Below are positions 1 through 9,826 of a stretch of 64,000 nt of DNA, one piece after another; the stretch's first letter is position 1; every line of letters begins with the position of its first letter. The DNA comes from Selaginella moellendorffii (Eukaryota > Streptophyta > Lycopodiopsida > Selaginellales > Selaginellaceae). The notes under the pieces are model-generated. The model ran no database searches and had not been told where the DNA came from. It was given only the letters and a program-made list of their open reading frames with translations. A program made the translations under genes and the position numbers. The DNA lies in NCBI RefSeq assembly GCF_000143415.4, contig NW_003314291.1:228390-292389 (forward strand), written 5' to 3'.

Positions 1-2614
1 ACACGAGGACTGAAAAGCGCACTGGTGGCGCGTCGAAGAAGGACAAACAGACAAGCAATAGGAAAAAAGGAGGTACAAATTATATTTGCAATGGCGTGTG
101 GTCTCATGCCATTCCTTGCAGGAGACACTTCTTCAAAGGCAAAACAGGCAAGCACCAGTCAAGCTCAAACTGACAGTGGTCATAAAAAGCGAAAGCACGT
201 TGGACAGTCGTCGGGATCGGAGGCGTTTGATTCGAAAAGGAAGAAGGGCAACGAAAAGATGATAGGTAATGCCTCGTGGTTATGGTGTGTGTGCTCATGC
301 CATTCATTGCAGATCAAGGGCTGAGTGAAAGGAGCCAGTCACCACCTCCTGACTCAGATTCCTATGGCGGACTCCCCTTCCCCAATCTCAATGGAGAGGT
401 ACAATGGATGAGGGATGCTTTTCAAGTCAGGGCCACGTTTTTCTCATCTCGTCGTCTTCGAAGGGTGCAAGAACGTGCAAAAACCATGTTAAGACAGTCA
501 GGTGAGGATACGGTCCTAGGTCAAGCACTGAAACAGGCTATGGATGTCTTGTATTTTGAGATGGAGACTCGGCCAGATGATTTTCCCAAGATGGTCCTGG
601 AAAAACAAGCCATCCAGCCTGAGCAGCCTATGGAAGAAATGCAGGAGGGGGATGAAGAGCCAGAGAAAGATAATGAGCAGGAAGAGCAGAAGGACGAAGA
701 GGAGGACAAAGAAGAGGAGGACGAAGAAGAGGAGGACGAAGAGGACTTGGATGGTCCTCACAATGGTGACGATCACAATAACGACAATGACGATGATGAC
801 GACGATGGCCAGCCTGAGGTGGCCAAAGAGCAGCGGAGGAAGGTCATACAAGACAAACCATCAGGTAAATAATAGTACATCCATTCCTAACCTTTTACCA
901 TTTCTAACATTGTCCATGTAGGTCGCAGAAGAAATGGTAAGTAGAGATTATTCAGTTGAATTAAGATACAAACTCTAGCCTTTAGTGTCGAGGAAGGATA
1001 GTGCCAAGCAAGGGTCGAAACGTATATCCAATCCTTCAGAATCAGCAGTGCGCCCAATAGCAGTTGATGGTAAATACAGTATAGTCGATTCAATGTGCTA
1101 ATGAGTTTGTTTTTAGTAGCCAGTAGGGAGGATACCATCTCAATCGAAGGGAGATATTTGGACATGCATATGGATCCGCCAGTGGACTCTACTTGCCTGC
1201 AAGAGTCATCAGAGCTGGTGGAGGCTACTATCCATATCAATGCCAAGCAAGCTGACCACGCTCCACTTGATGCTGCCCATACCACTGAGTCAATCTTGTC
1301 CACGTATCCAACTGACGGTGACCAGGCGCCATTGGACCCGCATGAGGCCGCCCCAGCCGCCAAGCCGGTCGTATCCTCATTTCCAACGGACTCAACGTGT
1401 GCCCAATCGTCTGACTACGCGCCGTTGGAACCTCCCTACACCGCCCCTGCTGCCTATTCGGTCATGTCCACTTTGCCAACGGAGGCACCAGCTGAAATGG
1501 CGTGTGATCACACGCCATCGGAACCACCCCATGCCACTATTGAGCCAGTTGTACCAGAGTCTATAGCTGAAATGGCATGTGCCCACACGCCATCGGATGC
1601 GATTGACCCCACATTGCAGAGGAGAGTATTTCCACCCTTCACGTTTCCTCGACCAAAACCCTCTGAACGACCATCGGGAGCACCATTCGCTAATATTGTA
1701 GATGGTAAAATTGACTTGTACCATTTTTTATGCTGACGCATTTCATTTTAGAGTCACGGCGAAAGTACTGTATCGTTTTTTATCTGAACGGTGTCCTTTT
1801 CTCCTATGAGCGTGGCTCGTCCTCGAATGTCACTGCACCCTCCAAAGCCTGCGGTCGCAAGTTGGTCAAAAGAGACAGATTCACATTAATCACACGGGAG
1901 AAACTGTGGGATCTAATAATGACCATGCGACACTTAAAACAGAGGGCCGGGTTCAATTTGCAATTGGGAGTTTGGACATCCATGATGCGCCACAATGCAT
2001 TAACGTTGCTACAGATGATGCACGATTAGACGCGAGTAATATTACCATTTGACTTTCTCCTAACGCAGGAGGATTGCTTGACTATGGTCCATGTGAGGGG
2101 TAGCAAGCCCATCTTCGTCAAGCCAGAGGCTGTAGTGATGAACCGGACTGCTAGGTCAAGTGAAATCCTCATCATCGATGACTCGCCGATTAAAACTGCA
2201 GCGAACACGCACACATATGCAGTGCACCCCATCTCTTGCAGTATGGAAACTAGGGAGAAGAAACCGTATGTTCTGGGGGACCTTGCAAAACGGCTTGAAG
2301 CGATGGTGATAGAGAACCGGCCAGTCCAGGAGGTGGCTGCAGAAATCAACCAAATGGCAGATGGAATGGTATATCAGAAGCCATTTGATCGGACAGACAC
2401 CAGTCATCATTTATGGCATGTATATTGTCTAGCCAAGCACTATCCGCATCTCCATAATCTGCTCAACCGGATGGGTTCTTCGACCACTGAACATGAGCGT
2501 GGACGTATTAGAGAAGAGATGGCATTACTATTGGGTTTAAATCTTGATAGTGTGGAGAGTGATGAAATTCCAAGATTATTGTATAGGCGTTGGAAGCAAA
2601 AAATAACAGTCTGA
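1..2614 (+). CDS. Unrecognised acidic, repeat-bearing protein, 5' end outside window
   Basis: I do not recognise the family. Reading frame and splice sites support exons at 1-72, 122-265, 313-864, 922-936, 986-1069, 1117-1704, 1752-1969 and 2069-2614. All but the last intron are phase 1 and 47-57 bp. The product begins with a Lys/Arg-rich stretch (KRKHVGQSS, then SKRKKG, nuclear-localisation-like). A long Glu/Asp run follows (about 640-830). Next come about five degenerate copies of a roughly 25-residue unit marked by APLD/APLE/TPSE and PTD/PTE (1250-1610). The C-terminal globular part includes KPIFVKPEAVV and LLYRRWKQKITV. The last junction (1969/2069) is the least certain: an in-frame stop at 2027 could instead end one gene, leaving 2069-2614 separate. 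No ATG exists at the 5' side, so the gene starts outside the window. It could be host or transposon-derived. Confidence 0.6.
91..112. repeat. 22-bp palindromic motif, copy 1 (intron 3' end)
   Basis: Near-palindrome with arms atggcgtg and catgccat, just before the acceptor of the 73-121 intron. Intron bases 91-121 match 282-312 of the next intron with only a few differences. Confidence 0.7.
282..303. repeat. 22-bp palindromic motif, copy 2 (intron 3' end)
   Basis: Arms atggtgtg and catgccat, again directly before an intron acceptor (intron 266-312). It has the same layout as copy 1, including the CATTC-N-TTGCAG acceptor. Confidence 0.7.
1497..1518. repeat. 22-bp perfect palindrome, copy 3 (coding)
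   Basis: The 11-bp arm atggcgtgtga is followed at once by its exact reverse complement. It lies in coding sequence (residues MACDHTPS). A near-palindromic fourth copy at 1572-1593 encodes MACAHTPS. Confidence 0.8.
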
Positions 2615-2648
2615 GATGGCATGTATTTATTTAAAAATGTAACTTATT

Positions 2649-2670
2649 ATGGCATGGGGTTCCATGCCAT
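2649..2670. repeat. 22-bp palindromic motif, copy 5 (3' flank)
   Basis: 9-bp arms atggcatgg/ccatgccat around a 4-nt ggtt loop, 35 bp after the stop codon of the acidic-protein gene. It may fold as a hairpin in the 3' UTR. Half-motifs atggcatgt occur at 2412, 2616 and 2941. Confidence 0.7.
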
Positions 2671-2945
2671 TGTATTAATATTAAAAGACAATTCTTTGAG
2701 AGGATTTGCATTATACTAGAAGTGTTACAGCATGTTATTGGAAGTCTACGAAGTTGTTTTATTAATAAGGGGAAAGTAAAGATTGAATGGGGACTTGGGC
2801 TCCACCTAGACTCGGAGCAACTGAGCCAATATTAAAAGGATGGAAAGAAATTGGACGACGATGACAAGGAGAAGAGAGAGGTGAAGCAGTGGCAGGGGGA
2901 GGAGAAGTGATTGAGTAGACATTTCCTTGTTTAAAATAAAATGGC

Positions 2946-3740
2946 ATGTGCCTCAATGCAGTTGAATTTTGTTATATTTATATACTATATAAAAGTTTGG
3001 AAACCTTATTTTACAAGTGGGATAATGACAATTCCCACTTTAACGAAATAGAGCTTAACTCAGCTATTATACAAGATCTTTTATGCGAACATGGGGAACG
3101 AGTCCAAATCCAAATGCTTGCATCGAGAATGTCAACATTGCAGCGTCAACAATTTTAGTGTCTACCCAAAGGAAGAGATAGATACAGGAGGACATATTCA
3201 ACATTTGAATATGCAAACAATAGAGGCTTAAAGAAATCTTGATTGCAATTAGTGCTTCAACAAGGTTCTACAAAGGAGCTCATCAACCTTTTTCATAATT
3301 ACCTGGACAAGTACATCGTGCATTCCTTTATTCATCAGTGGCAAAGTACACAATATACAAATCTGCTACATAATATACCTCTAAACATAGTCATTTTGGT
3401 TATGGATTTCGCTGAAAATTATAGTATTGCTACCAATAATGAACCACAATTGTGTCATTGGGCAAAGCAACAAATTACACTATTCATGGTCATCTTCTAT
3501 TTCTCATTGAGCCTTCTACCTAGTAACTAGTAATCACAACAACTAGGCATTTGGTAAGCACAAGGAGGTACATGTTTTTCTTTTGGATGACTTAAAGCAT
3601 GATATACACTTTGTTATGGACTATTTAGATATGCATTTATAGTGGCTGAAGACGGAGTATTTCAATGTGAATCAACATATTTTTTAGTTAGATGGCCCTT
3701 TCAACCAATTTTGCAACACTTGGATGTTGTAGTACCTTCC
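2946..3740 (+). pseudogene. Decayed transposon-type protein gene
   Basis: Broken plus-strand reading frames retain blocks in a recognisable order: MDFAENYS (about 3400), CHWAKQQITL (about 3455), LDDLKHDIHFV (about 3580) and LDGPFNQFCN (about 3690). From memory, this order (D-F-x-E-N-Y, then H-W-x-x-x-Q, then D-D-x-x-H-D, then D-G-x-x-x-Q) recurs in repetitive, transposon-like proteins of plants and animals. The exact family name is not certain. Several in-frame stops and frame changes show it is dead. AT content is high, as in the surrounding island. Confidence 0.5.
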
Positions 3741-3961
3741 AAGCTACAAGTCAACCATTGGGATACATGTTTCATAATTTTTTTTTGTTTTTGGGCATAG
3801 GAAAAGTGAACATAACTCTTTTTTTAGTGTTTTTAAGATGCATATCTGCTCAAAACAATTGAAACATGCTTCACCAATTTTTAGATGTGCACAAGATGTT
3901 GTACAATTTAGCAATTAAACATTCAGCAAGTAGTGACCAATCGCTTTTTCATCACACTAGT

Positions 3962-4811
3962 TGTAACAAACCCCAAGTAAAGACTCTCAGAAATAAGTAA
4001 TTGCCTTTTTGTCTATTTGAATAAGAGTCACTCATATATTCCAAGTTAAATGCTAGTGCATAGGTAGACATAGAATTGGGATATGTAATACAAAGGGTTT
4101 AAGGGATAACACTTCAGTTGATGGTTTTTTTACAACTTAATATCAAAGCCTAACTTTAGCCTAACATAAAAGTGTTAGGCCCACAAATTTTTTTTGGGCT
4201 TAAACTGAGGTGGTGACTAGCAGAGGCTGGTGGGCCATAAGGTCTAAGATGAAAATGATGAAGGAGTTCCAGGGTAAGGCAAGCACGTGTCTGCCCAGAA
4301 CGGGTGAGCCAGGTGTTAGCCTGGCAAGTGCATTCTGGAGGGAATGAGCGAGCCCGTGCCCATGGAACGGCCTTAACAGGCTGTGGCGAGACCGTTAACG
4401 AACACATGGAAGAATGTTATTCGAGGATGAGAGGGTTCTCCAGAATTGGCAGCTGGTAGCCTGGTTCTCCAGAACCTGGCAGCTGGCAGCTGGGTTCTGG
4501 AGAACCTGGCAGTTGTCAGCCACGTTCTTGTAGAGAACTTGACTCGATCCAATGGCTGCCAACGGGTGGATCAAGTTAACGGGTGAGCCATAGCCCGTTA
4601 AGGGCCAATATGAGATGGGGTAGTGAGGTTGCTATCTATAATAAAATTGTAATAAACCTTATGTGAAGGCTCTTAAAAACAAATAATTGCCCTTTTGTCC
4701 ATATGAGTAAAAGTCATTTATATATTTTAAGTTAAATACTAATGCATAAGCATACCTCAACCATAGTGTAGAAAGCTAAAAGATAACACTTGAGGTGGTG
4801 GTTTTGTTACA
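3962..4811 (+). mobile_element. Miniature LTR retrotransposon (TRIM-like), non-autonomous
   Basis: Two diverged direct repeats, 3962-4134 and 4648-4811, both start TGTAA and end TTACA (5'-TG...CA-3'), as LTRs do. The bases before and after the element, ctagt and ttagt, fit a 5-bp target-site duplication with one C/T change. Just inside the left repeat, 4138-4150 (TAATATCAAAGCC) matches the plant initiator-tRNA-Met primer binding site TGGTATCAGAGCC except for three G-to-A changes, the pattern of methyl-C decay. A purine-rich tract at about 4612-4628 may be a displaced polypurine tract. The internal 513 bp encode nothing recognisable and are GC-richer than the flanks. Size, structure and lack of coding capacity fit a terminal-repeat retrotransposon in miniature. 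Confidence 0.75.
4434..4540 (+). repeat. Short tandem repeat inside the TRIM-like element
   Basis: About three and a half degenerate units of 26-30 bp, each with ggttctccagaa (or the ggttctggagaac variant), then tggcagctgg. The ggttctccagaacc core is itself palindromic. Confidence 0.65.
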
Positions 4812-5478
4812 TTAGTTACCAATACAATAAATCTTTTAATATGTGAGTAATGCCAATAAAGATGCAACTCTCAACTCCACATGAAACAATATTTTTGTTG
4901 GTGGAGTTCTATTAATTAGATGGACTAACATGTTGAGGGTTATTTTTTGTCATGTTATTGTGAGAATTGCAACAATGATCTCTTATATTCCCATGAAAAT
5001 TATTTTGGTTAATGACAAGTTTTCAACTTTTGCTTTTTTTGCAAAAGTAGAAGTTCCTAAAGATAGTGATGCTAACTTGGAGGCTTGAGGAACAACACAA
5101 GGTTTTACATGTGTCTTCGGTGATTATTTTGCAATTATTTTTGAAACAACTATGCAAACAAAGAGTTATTTTGACTTCTTTATACACTAAATAGTGTGAA
5201 CAACATCTTGAAGGTGTAACAAATATTTAGGGGAATGATATTAAAGAAGGAGAATGGGTTGTTTGAGGCATTTGGTGTGAGTGATTAAGATCAATGTTAT
5301 GTGGTAATGGATGATTATGGATTTGTTTTCATTCAATTTGCACTTGTAGTTGGCACAACTCTACAAATAATTGCTATTTCGAAAGAAGTTTTTGATGAGC
5401 ATTAAGTTTTGGAGCTGAACTTGAAACTTAGTGACATTTAAAGTGACAATAGTTTCATTTAATCATATTTATGTTGTA

Positions 5479-5521
<43 letters not shown>

Positions 5522-6915
5522 CATTTACATCTACTCTATGTTTATAAGCTTGATTATCTTAGTCAACAATGTTGTGGTTGCTCTAAGAACAAAACTAACA
5601 TTCTTCTCATGTTTAGCATGTGTGGTGTTACTTCTTTACTCTATAGTTATGGTTACACTAGAACTATAATTGACTTCTTTTTCAATAACAATACCCCATA
5701 TAAACTCTTTGGTTTGAGTAAGTTTTTGAAAACCTTTATATTGTGTGCCTTTGAATCCTTTAACTTAGGTTTTGCAATTTTCTTAGTTGAGATAAACATT
5801 TGGCTACCAACCAATCTTTACACCATAGAATTGTGTTTTAATATTTAACCACAACAAAAACACAATAACCTATATAATTGTAGAGAAATGAGAGCTTGCT
5901 GCCAAAACTCTATGCTTGGGGATGAAATAGAGCTTGTGGCCAATTCTCCTTAAAGAAGATGCACACGTATAATAAAGTAGAAAAGCGATAAAAAAGCTAC
6001 ATAACTGAATAAAATAAAGAAGATTATACAACCTAATACCTATTGTAAGTAAATGCTAATTTTAAAATATTGTAAAATTAAAGTTTCTTTTCAACTAAAC
6101 TAACTATTATGTAGCTAGTTTAACAAAATTAGTCACTTTTTGCAACAAAAAAATAAGTACAACTATGAAAAAAATTCATACACTTTTGTTGGTTTTGGAG
6201 CTTGACTTATTATTTTTTTCTTTGGACTATAGTAAATTTGGCTTCTATATTCAGGTTTCTATATTCAAATGACACCATAAATATTGACACATCTAACTTA
6301 CTTGATTTCTTCCTAAGGTGCTTAACAATTGATGTGAAATCCCCATTATCATTTGGACATGTTTTTAGTACCACATTAATTTTAACTTCAATTTCAACTA
6401 CTATTGATGAGAAGCTCATTTTTTATAGAGTTTTTGGAATGCATAATTTGTTAGTGCTTGCACCATTAGAGTTCTGTTTCATAACAATTAAATTATCAAT
6501 AGATTTGTTAGGTACACAAATATTTGGACCTAAATAGAAAAATGATTAATACTTATAATTTGAAAAAAATTAAAAGCATGAATACATACTTTTGCTTGCA
6601 CTTTTTCATGGTTATTATTGTTGTAGCAAGCTCACTTTCTCAGCTGTGACATTCATTTCATTGTTGTACATGTTTAATAAGCTCCCATTTATAGTTGCAA
6701 AGTTGAACACAAGAAATAAATGTAAAAGAAATATAAAAAACCTCATGTATAACATACATTATATTATATATGTGTAATTTTGCCCATGATCAAGTTTTGT
6801 GGTACCAAGGGATGTTAGGAATCTAGAGGCTTAGTGTGCTTGGCTGCTTGTGCCTATGGGGAGTGTAGCTAAACCTTAAGTCTAATTTAACCCGGGGAGG
6901 GGGATTGGGAGAGAT
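4812..6915. other. AT-rich stretch, no supportable gene
   Basis: Only short, low-complexity open frames occur. 5609-5848 and 6202-6537 are the longest and resemble no protein I know. A (TA)n microsatellite occupies about 5483-5521. It is probably old, unrecognisable repeat sequence. Confidence 0.6.
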
Positions 6916-8231
6916 TTAGGAATCCGTGGATGGAGGGCTAATGCTTTGTTGCTCGTGTAGTGAGTAGTTGAAACCAAGTAGGAGTCGGTACCATAAACAG
7001 GAACCTTGGCGAGGGAATTTAGCTAAGTCCAAAGAAGTGTTGGTCGGATAGACAAGGTAAGCTAACAAATTGAAAAGGAAAAATTTATGGCTTACATTCT
7101 GCTTCTTTGACCCTTTTACATCCGAAGTAGTCACCACAGACTTCAACTTGTGCTGCTTGTTCCCATCCTTGTGTCCATGGTGATCATCATAATGATTCTC
7201 AACAGAAGGATTCTGTGAATGCTTGTGAGACTTGTGCTTATCATTGTCAAGTTGATGAGCTGCATCAAAGAGCTCCTTCAAACTCTTTGTAGGCTTAGAA
7301 TGACACAAATATTGCCACATACTCTCACATAGCAAAGCGAACGGTGGCTCATAGGACAATGATTTGGAGTTGGATACAAAGTGACAATCAATGTGTTGGT
7401 GGTGGAATGGCTTGATTTGAATCCTTCATTGGAATATGGCTAATCAAGCGAGTAAACTTCCTAATATAGTCCCCGAGCATCATTTTCCCTTGCTGGAAAT
7501 GTTGAAGTTCTGTACAAACATTTTCCATGTTATAGTGAAGGGCAAAATATAAACAAAAAACAACCTCAAACTCATCTATGGTAAACACTAGTGGTTCTCC
7601 TTAAGCTAATTCCACCACCGAAGACCCATATCATGTAAAACCATTAGAATAGCCACTAAAGCCTTTGCATCCGGAGTTCCCCTAGCAGCCAAGGATTTTT
7701 TCACATTGGCTAGCCAAATGAGACACTTGTCCACACCATTATCACCGGAAAAGGTTGGAATCTTGAATTGATCTACTAAGGAAGGCTTATTTAGAGAACT
7801 ACCACATTCAGCCTCAAGTGCTTCAACACGCCCATGCATGGTATCCATCATGCCATGCATCTCATCTTGCATCTTTTGTTGATTTCGATTAAAGGCTTGT
7901 AGCTCATGAACCACATTTTGAATCTAAATCTCTGTAGCTCCGTTGGCACCATCATTAGCATCACCATCAACAATAGGATTCCAATATTCAATTTGTTCAG
8001 CTATCGTAACCAACTCCTCTAATACCAATGTTATAATCCAATGCAAAAATACAGAGATCTAGTCACCCTAAACTACATTACACTTCTTCTTGACGTTCCT
8101 CACCACCCAACCACCCTTGAACTACCTCAAACACTCCATTACACCGCTGCTCCACTATGAGCCCTAGGGTAAATACCCTTGAGCCTACCTTTAACCAACA
8201 TTGACAACTTGGTCAAAGTTGGCACTTAACA
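6916..8231 (-). mobile_element. Ty3/gypsy-type LTR retrotransposon relic (LTR, primer site, gag)
   Basis: On the minus strand a TG...CA segment (8231 down to 8029, about 203 bp) looks like a 5' LTR. It is followed at once by TTGGTATTAGAG (8028-8017), close to the initiator-tRNA-Met primer binding site. The gag frames come next. 7914-7606 has a coiled-coil-like MHGMMDTMHGRVEALEAE, then FKIPTFSGDNGVD, WLANVKKSLAA and LRWWN. 7588-7388 has LQHFQQGKMMLGDYIRKF. 7359-6916 has SLKELFDAAHQLD and a His/Lys-rich tail. The order F-x-G...W...WW...M-x-x-Y matches retrotransposon gag. Frames are broken, and no protease, reverse transcriptase, integrase or second LTR follows, so the element is truncated and dead. 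Confidence 0.75.
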
Positions 8232-8390
8232 TCCCTCTTCAGCAAAAAAATTCCAGCTCAATTTCTTATGGAGCAAGCGCATGCATTTACAGTGGCAAGA
8301 GTATTGATCGCCTGCTCTTCCATGGAGCATAGCTCTGCACACACAATAAGTGATGTCTGAAATAATCTTGAAAAGGTTTCAATTTCAATT

Positions 8391-9659
8391 TCATCTAGTA
8401 TAAATGGTAACCGGAATGTTGGCCACACATGTTGCTAGCTCTTGGAGCTCACTATGGTGGGCCTCATTCCCAAACAAGACAATACTTTGCAAAGCTAGGC
8501 AGGATTGCACAAACTTATCCAGCAAGACACGGAATTGTAATGGTTTGCCGCAGAATACGTCTAAACACACCTTCCTCAGCCTTGCAAGTTCTTGAATCTC
8601 ACTTGGAAAACCCCTGCCGCATTGGCATCTGCTTCCAAAACAGCTGAGGATCAACTCCTGGCACTCCTTAAACTGTTCCAACACAAACACCACCCATGCG
8701 ACCTCATGAGGACAAGATCGTCGATAGAATGGTCTATTGCACTCCAACCTCATAGCTTTGAAATGCATCCTTTCCATAGCGGCAACTGTCGTCTCCAGCG
8801 CACCCAATCTAGACCCAAGAGTTTCCAATGCGTTACATACAAGCTTAAGCACCCCGGGTACCTTCTCCGACTCCACAAATGTCTCACAGTAGCCAAGCGA
8901 CAGCTTCTTCAGGCGCGGAGCTCTCATCTTGAGCCTCTCGCAGTCACCAATGCAAGCGGTCTCTAGATTGGGAAGGTCCAACTCGATCAGGCCGCCCTCA
9001 CTGTCTGGCGTTTGAAGGCTCAACACTCTCAGGCTTGATGACGATAGGGAGCCACAGAAGCCCGACACGTTTGCTGATAGCTCTTCAAGCGCTGGGCATG
9101 CAGGCAGCAGCTCCGTCACGAGGTCTAGACCAAGCACATTGTCAAAGCTGCAACGCGCGAGAGCTGGAAATGTGAGGCTTAGCGGAGCCTTTCTGCGGTA
9201 CATGAGCTCCTTGCCCATGGGCACAAAGCAAAGCCTGTAAAACCTCACGAACTTGAGCCTGGGACACGACTTGGAGACCAGCTCTAGATCAAAGCAGCTG
9301 TACAGCGTGTACTCCTCGTTCTCAATCGTGAGCTCCTCCAGAGTGGTTGCAATGCTTGTGATCCATGAGTAGTTCATGTGTAGAGAGGAATTGTATCTGT
9401 GAATGAGGAGCTTTCGGATGGATTGATGCACCAGCTTGAAACCCATGCCTCGTGGCTTGAGATTGATTGATACGAGACCAACCTCCTCCTTGGCAATTCT
9501 GTGCCACCTCTTGCTCACCAGAGGGTACATGATGTTGTGACGCGCGTCAGGAAACCTGGTATGGGGTACCTTGTCCAGGATGAGCGCAAGAACAGCGTCT
9601 GATAGGCTGTCAATGGTGGTGCCCTGATCGCCAGGAAGATCTGGACCTTGGACGTCCAT
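8391..9659 (-). CDS. F-box/LRR protein
   Basis: Single-exon gene of 422 residues. An N-terminal F-box at about 18-55 (LSDAVLALILDKV, then YPLVSKRWHRIA) would bind Skp1-type adaptors of SCF ubiquitin ligases. The rest reads as degenerate leucine-rich repeats (LEELTIENEE, CPRLKFVRF, CPALEELSAN, LRVLSLQTPD, LPNLETACI, APRLKKLSLGYC), the usual substrate-recognition half. The target is unknown. The ATG at 9659 is the first in frame. It faces the phosphatase-like gene across 167 bp, so the two may share a promoter. Related single-exon F-box genes are abundant in plants. I cannot name an orthologue. Confidence 0.85.
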   Translation of the reverse strand: MDVQGPDLPGDQGTTIDSLSDAVLALILDKVPHTRFPDARHNIMYPLVSKRWHRIAKEEVGLVSINLKPRGMGFKLVHQSIRKLLIHRYNSSLHMNYSWITSIATTLEELTIENEEYTLYSCFDLELVSKSCPRLKFVRFYRLCFVPMGKELMYRRKAPLSLTFPALARCSFDNVLGLDLVTELLPACPALEELSANVSGFCGSLSSSSLRVLSLQTPDSEGGLIELDLPNLETACIGDCERLKMRAPRLKKLSLGYCETFVESEKVPGVLKLVCNALETLGSRLGALETTVAAMERMHFKAMRLECNRPFYRRSCPHEVAWVVFVLEQFKECQELILSCFGSRCQCGRGFPSEIQELARLRKVCLDVFCGKPLQFRVLLDKFVQSCLALQSIVLFGNEAHHSELQELATCVANIPVTIYTR

Positions 9660-9826
9660 CCGGTTAGAATTTCCCTAGCCACGATCCTTTATCCTTTATA
9701 GCGTCGCTAAATACACAGTTGTAACCTAAAGGAGGCAATAATAGCATAACTCATACTCGTAGAATATCCTTATTCTCCACGAATAAAGAATATCCATATT
9801 TCAAGCATAGCTAGGGCTTTGCTGCG
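9660..9826. promoter_or_regulatory. Short bidirectional promoter
   Basis: These 167 bp separate two divergent start codons. They contain agaatatcctt and ataaagaatatcc, related to the GAATATTC motifs of the other short bidirectional promoter at 36777-36942. Confidence 0.5.

Noticed and set aside
516-851. Minus-strand hydrophobic Leu/Val/Ile/Phe-rich frame
   Set aside because: It is the mirror of the Glu/Asp codon run of the acidic gene, not a membrane protein.
5483-5521. TA run as a cruciform or origin
   Set aside because: A simple microsatellite in AT-rich DNA; nothing else supports a function.
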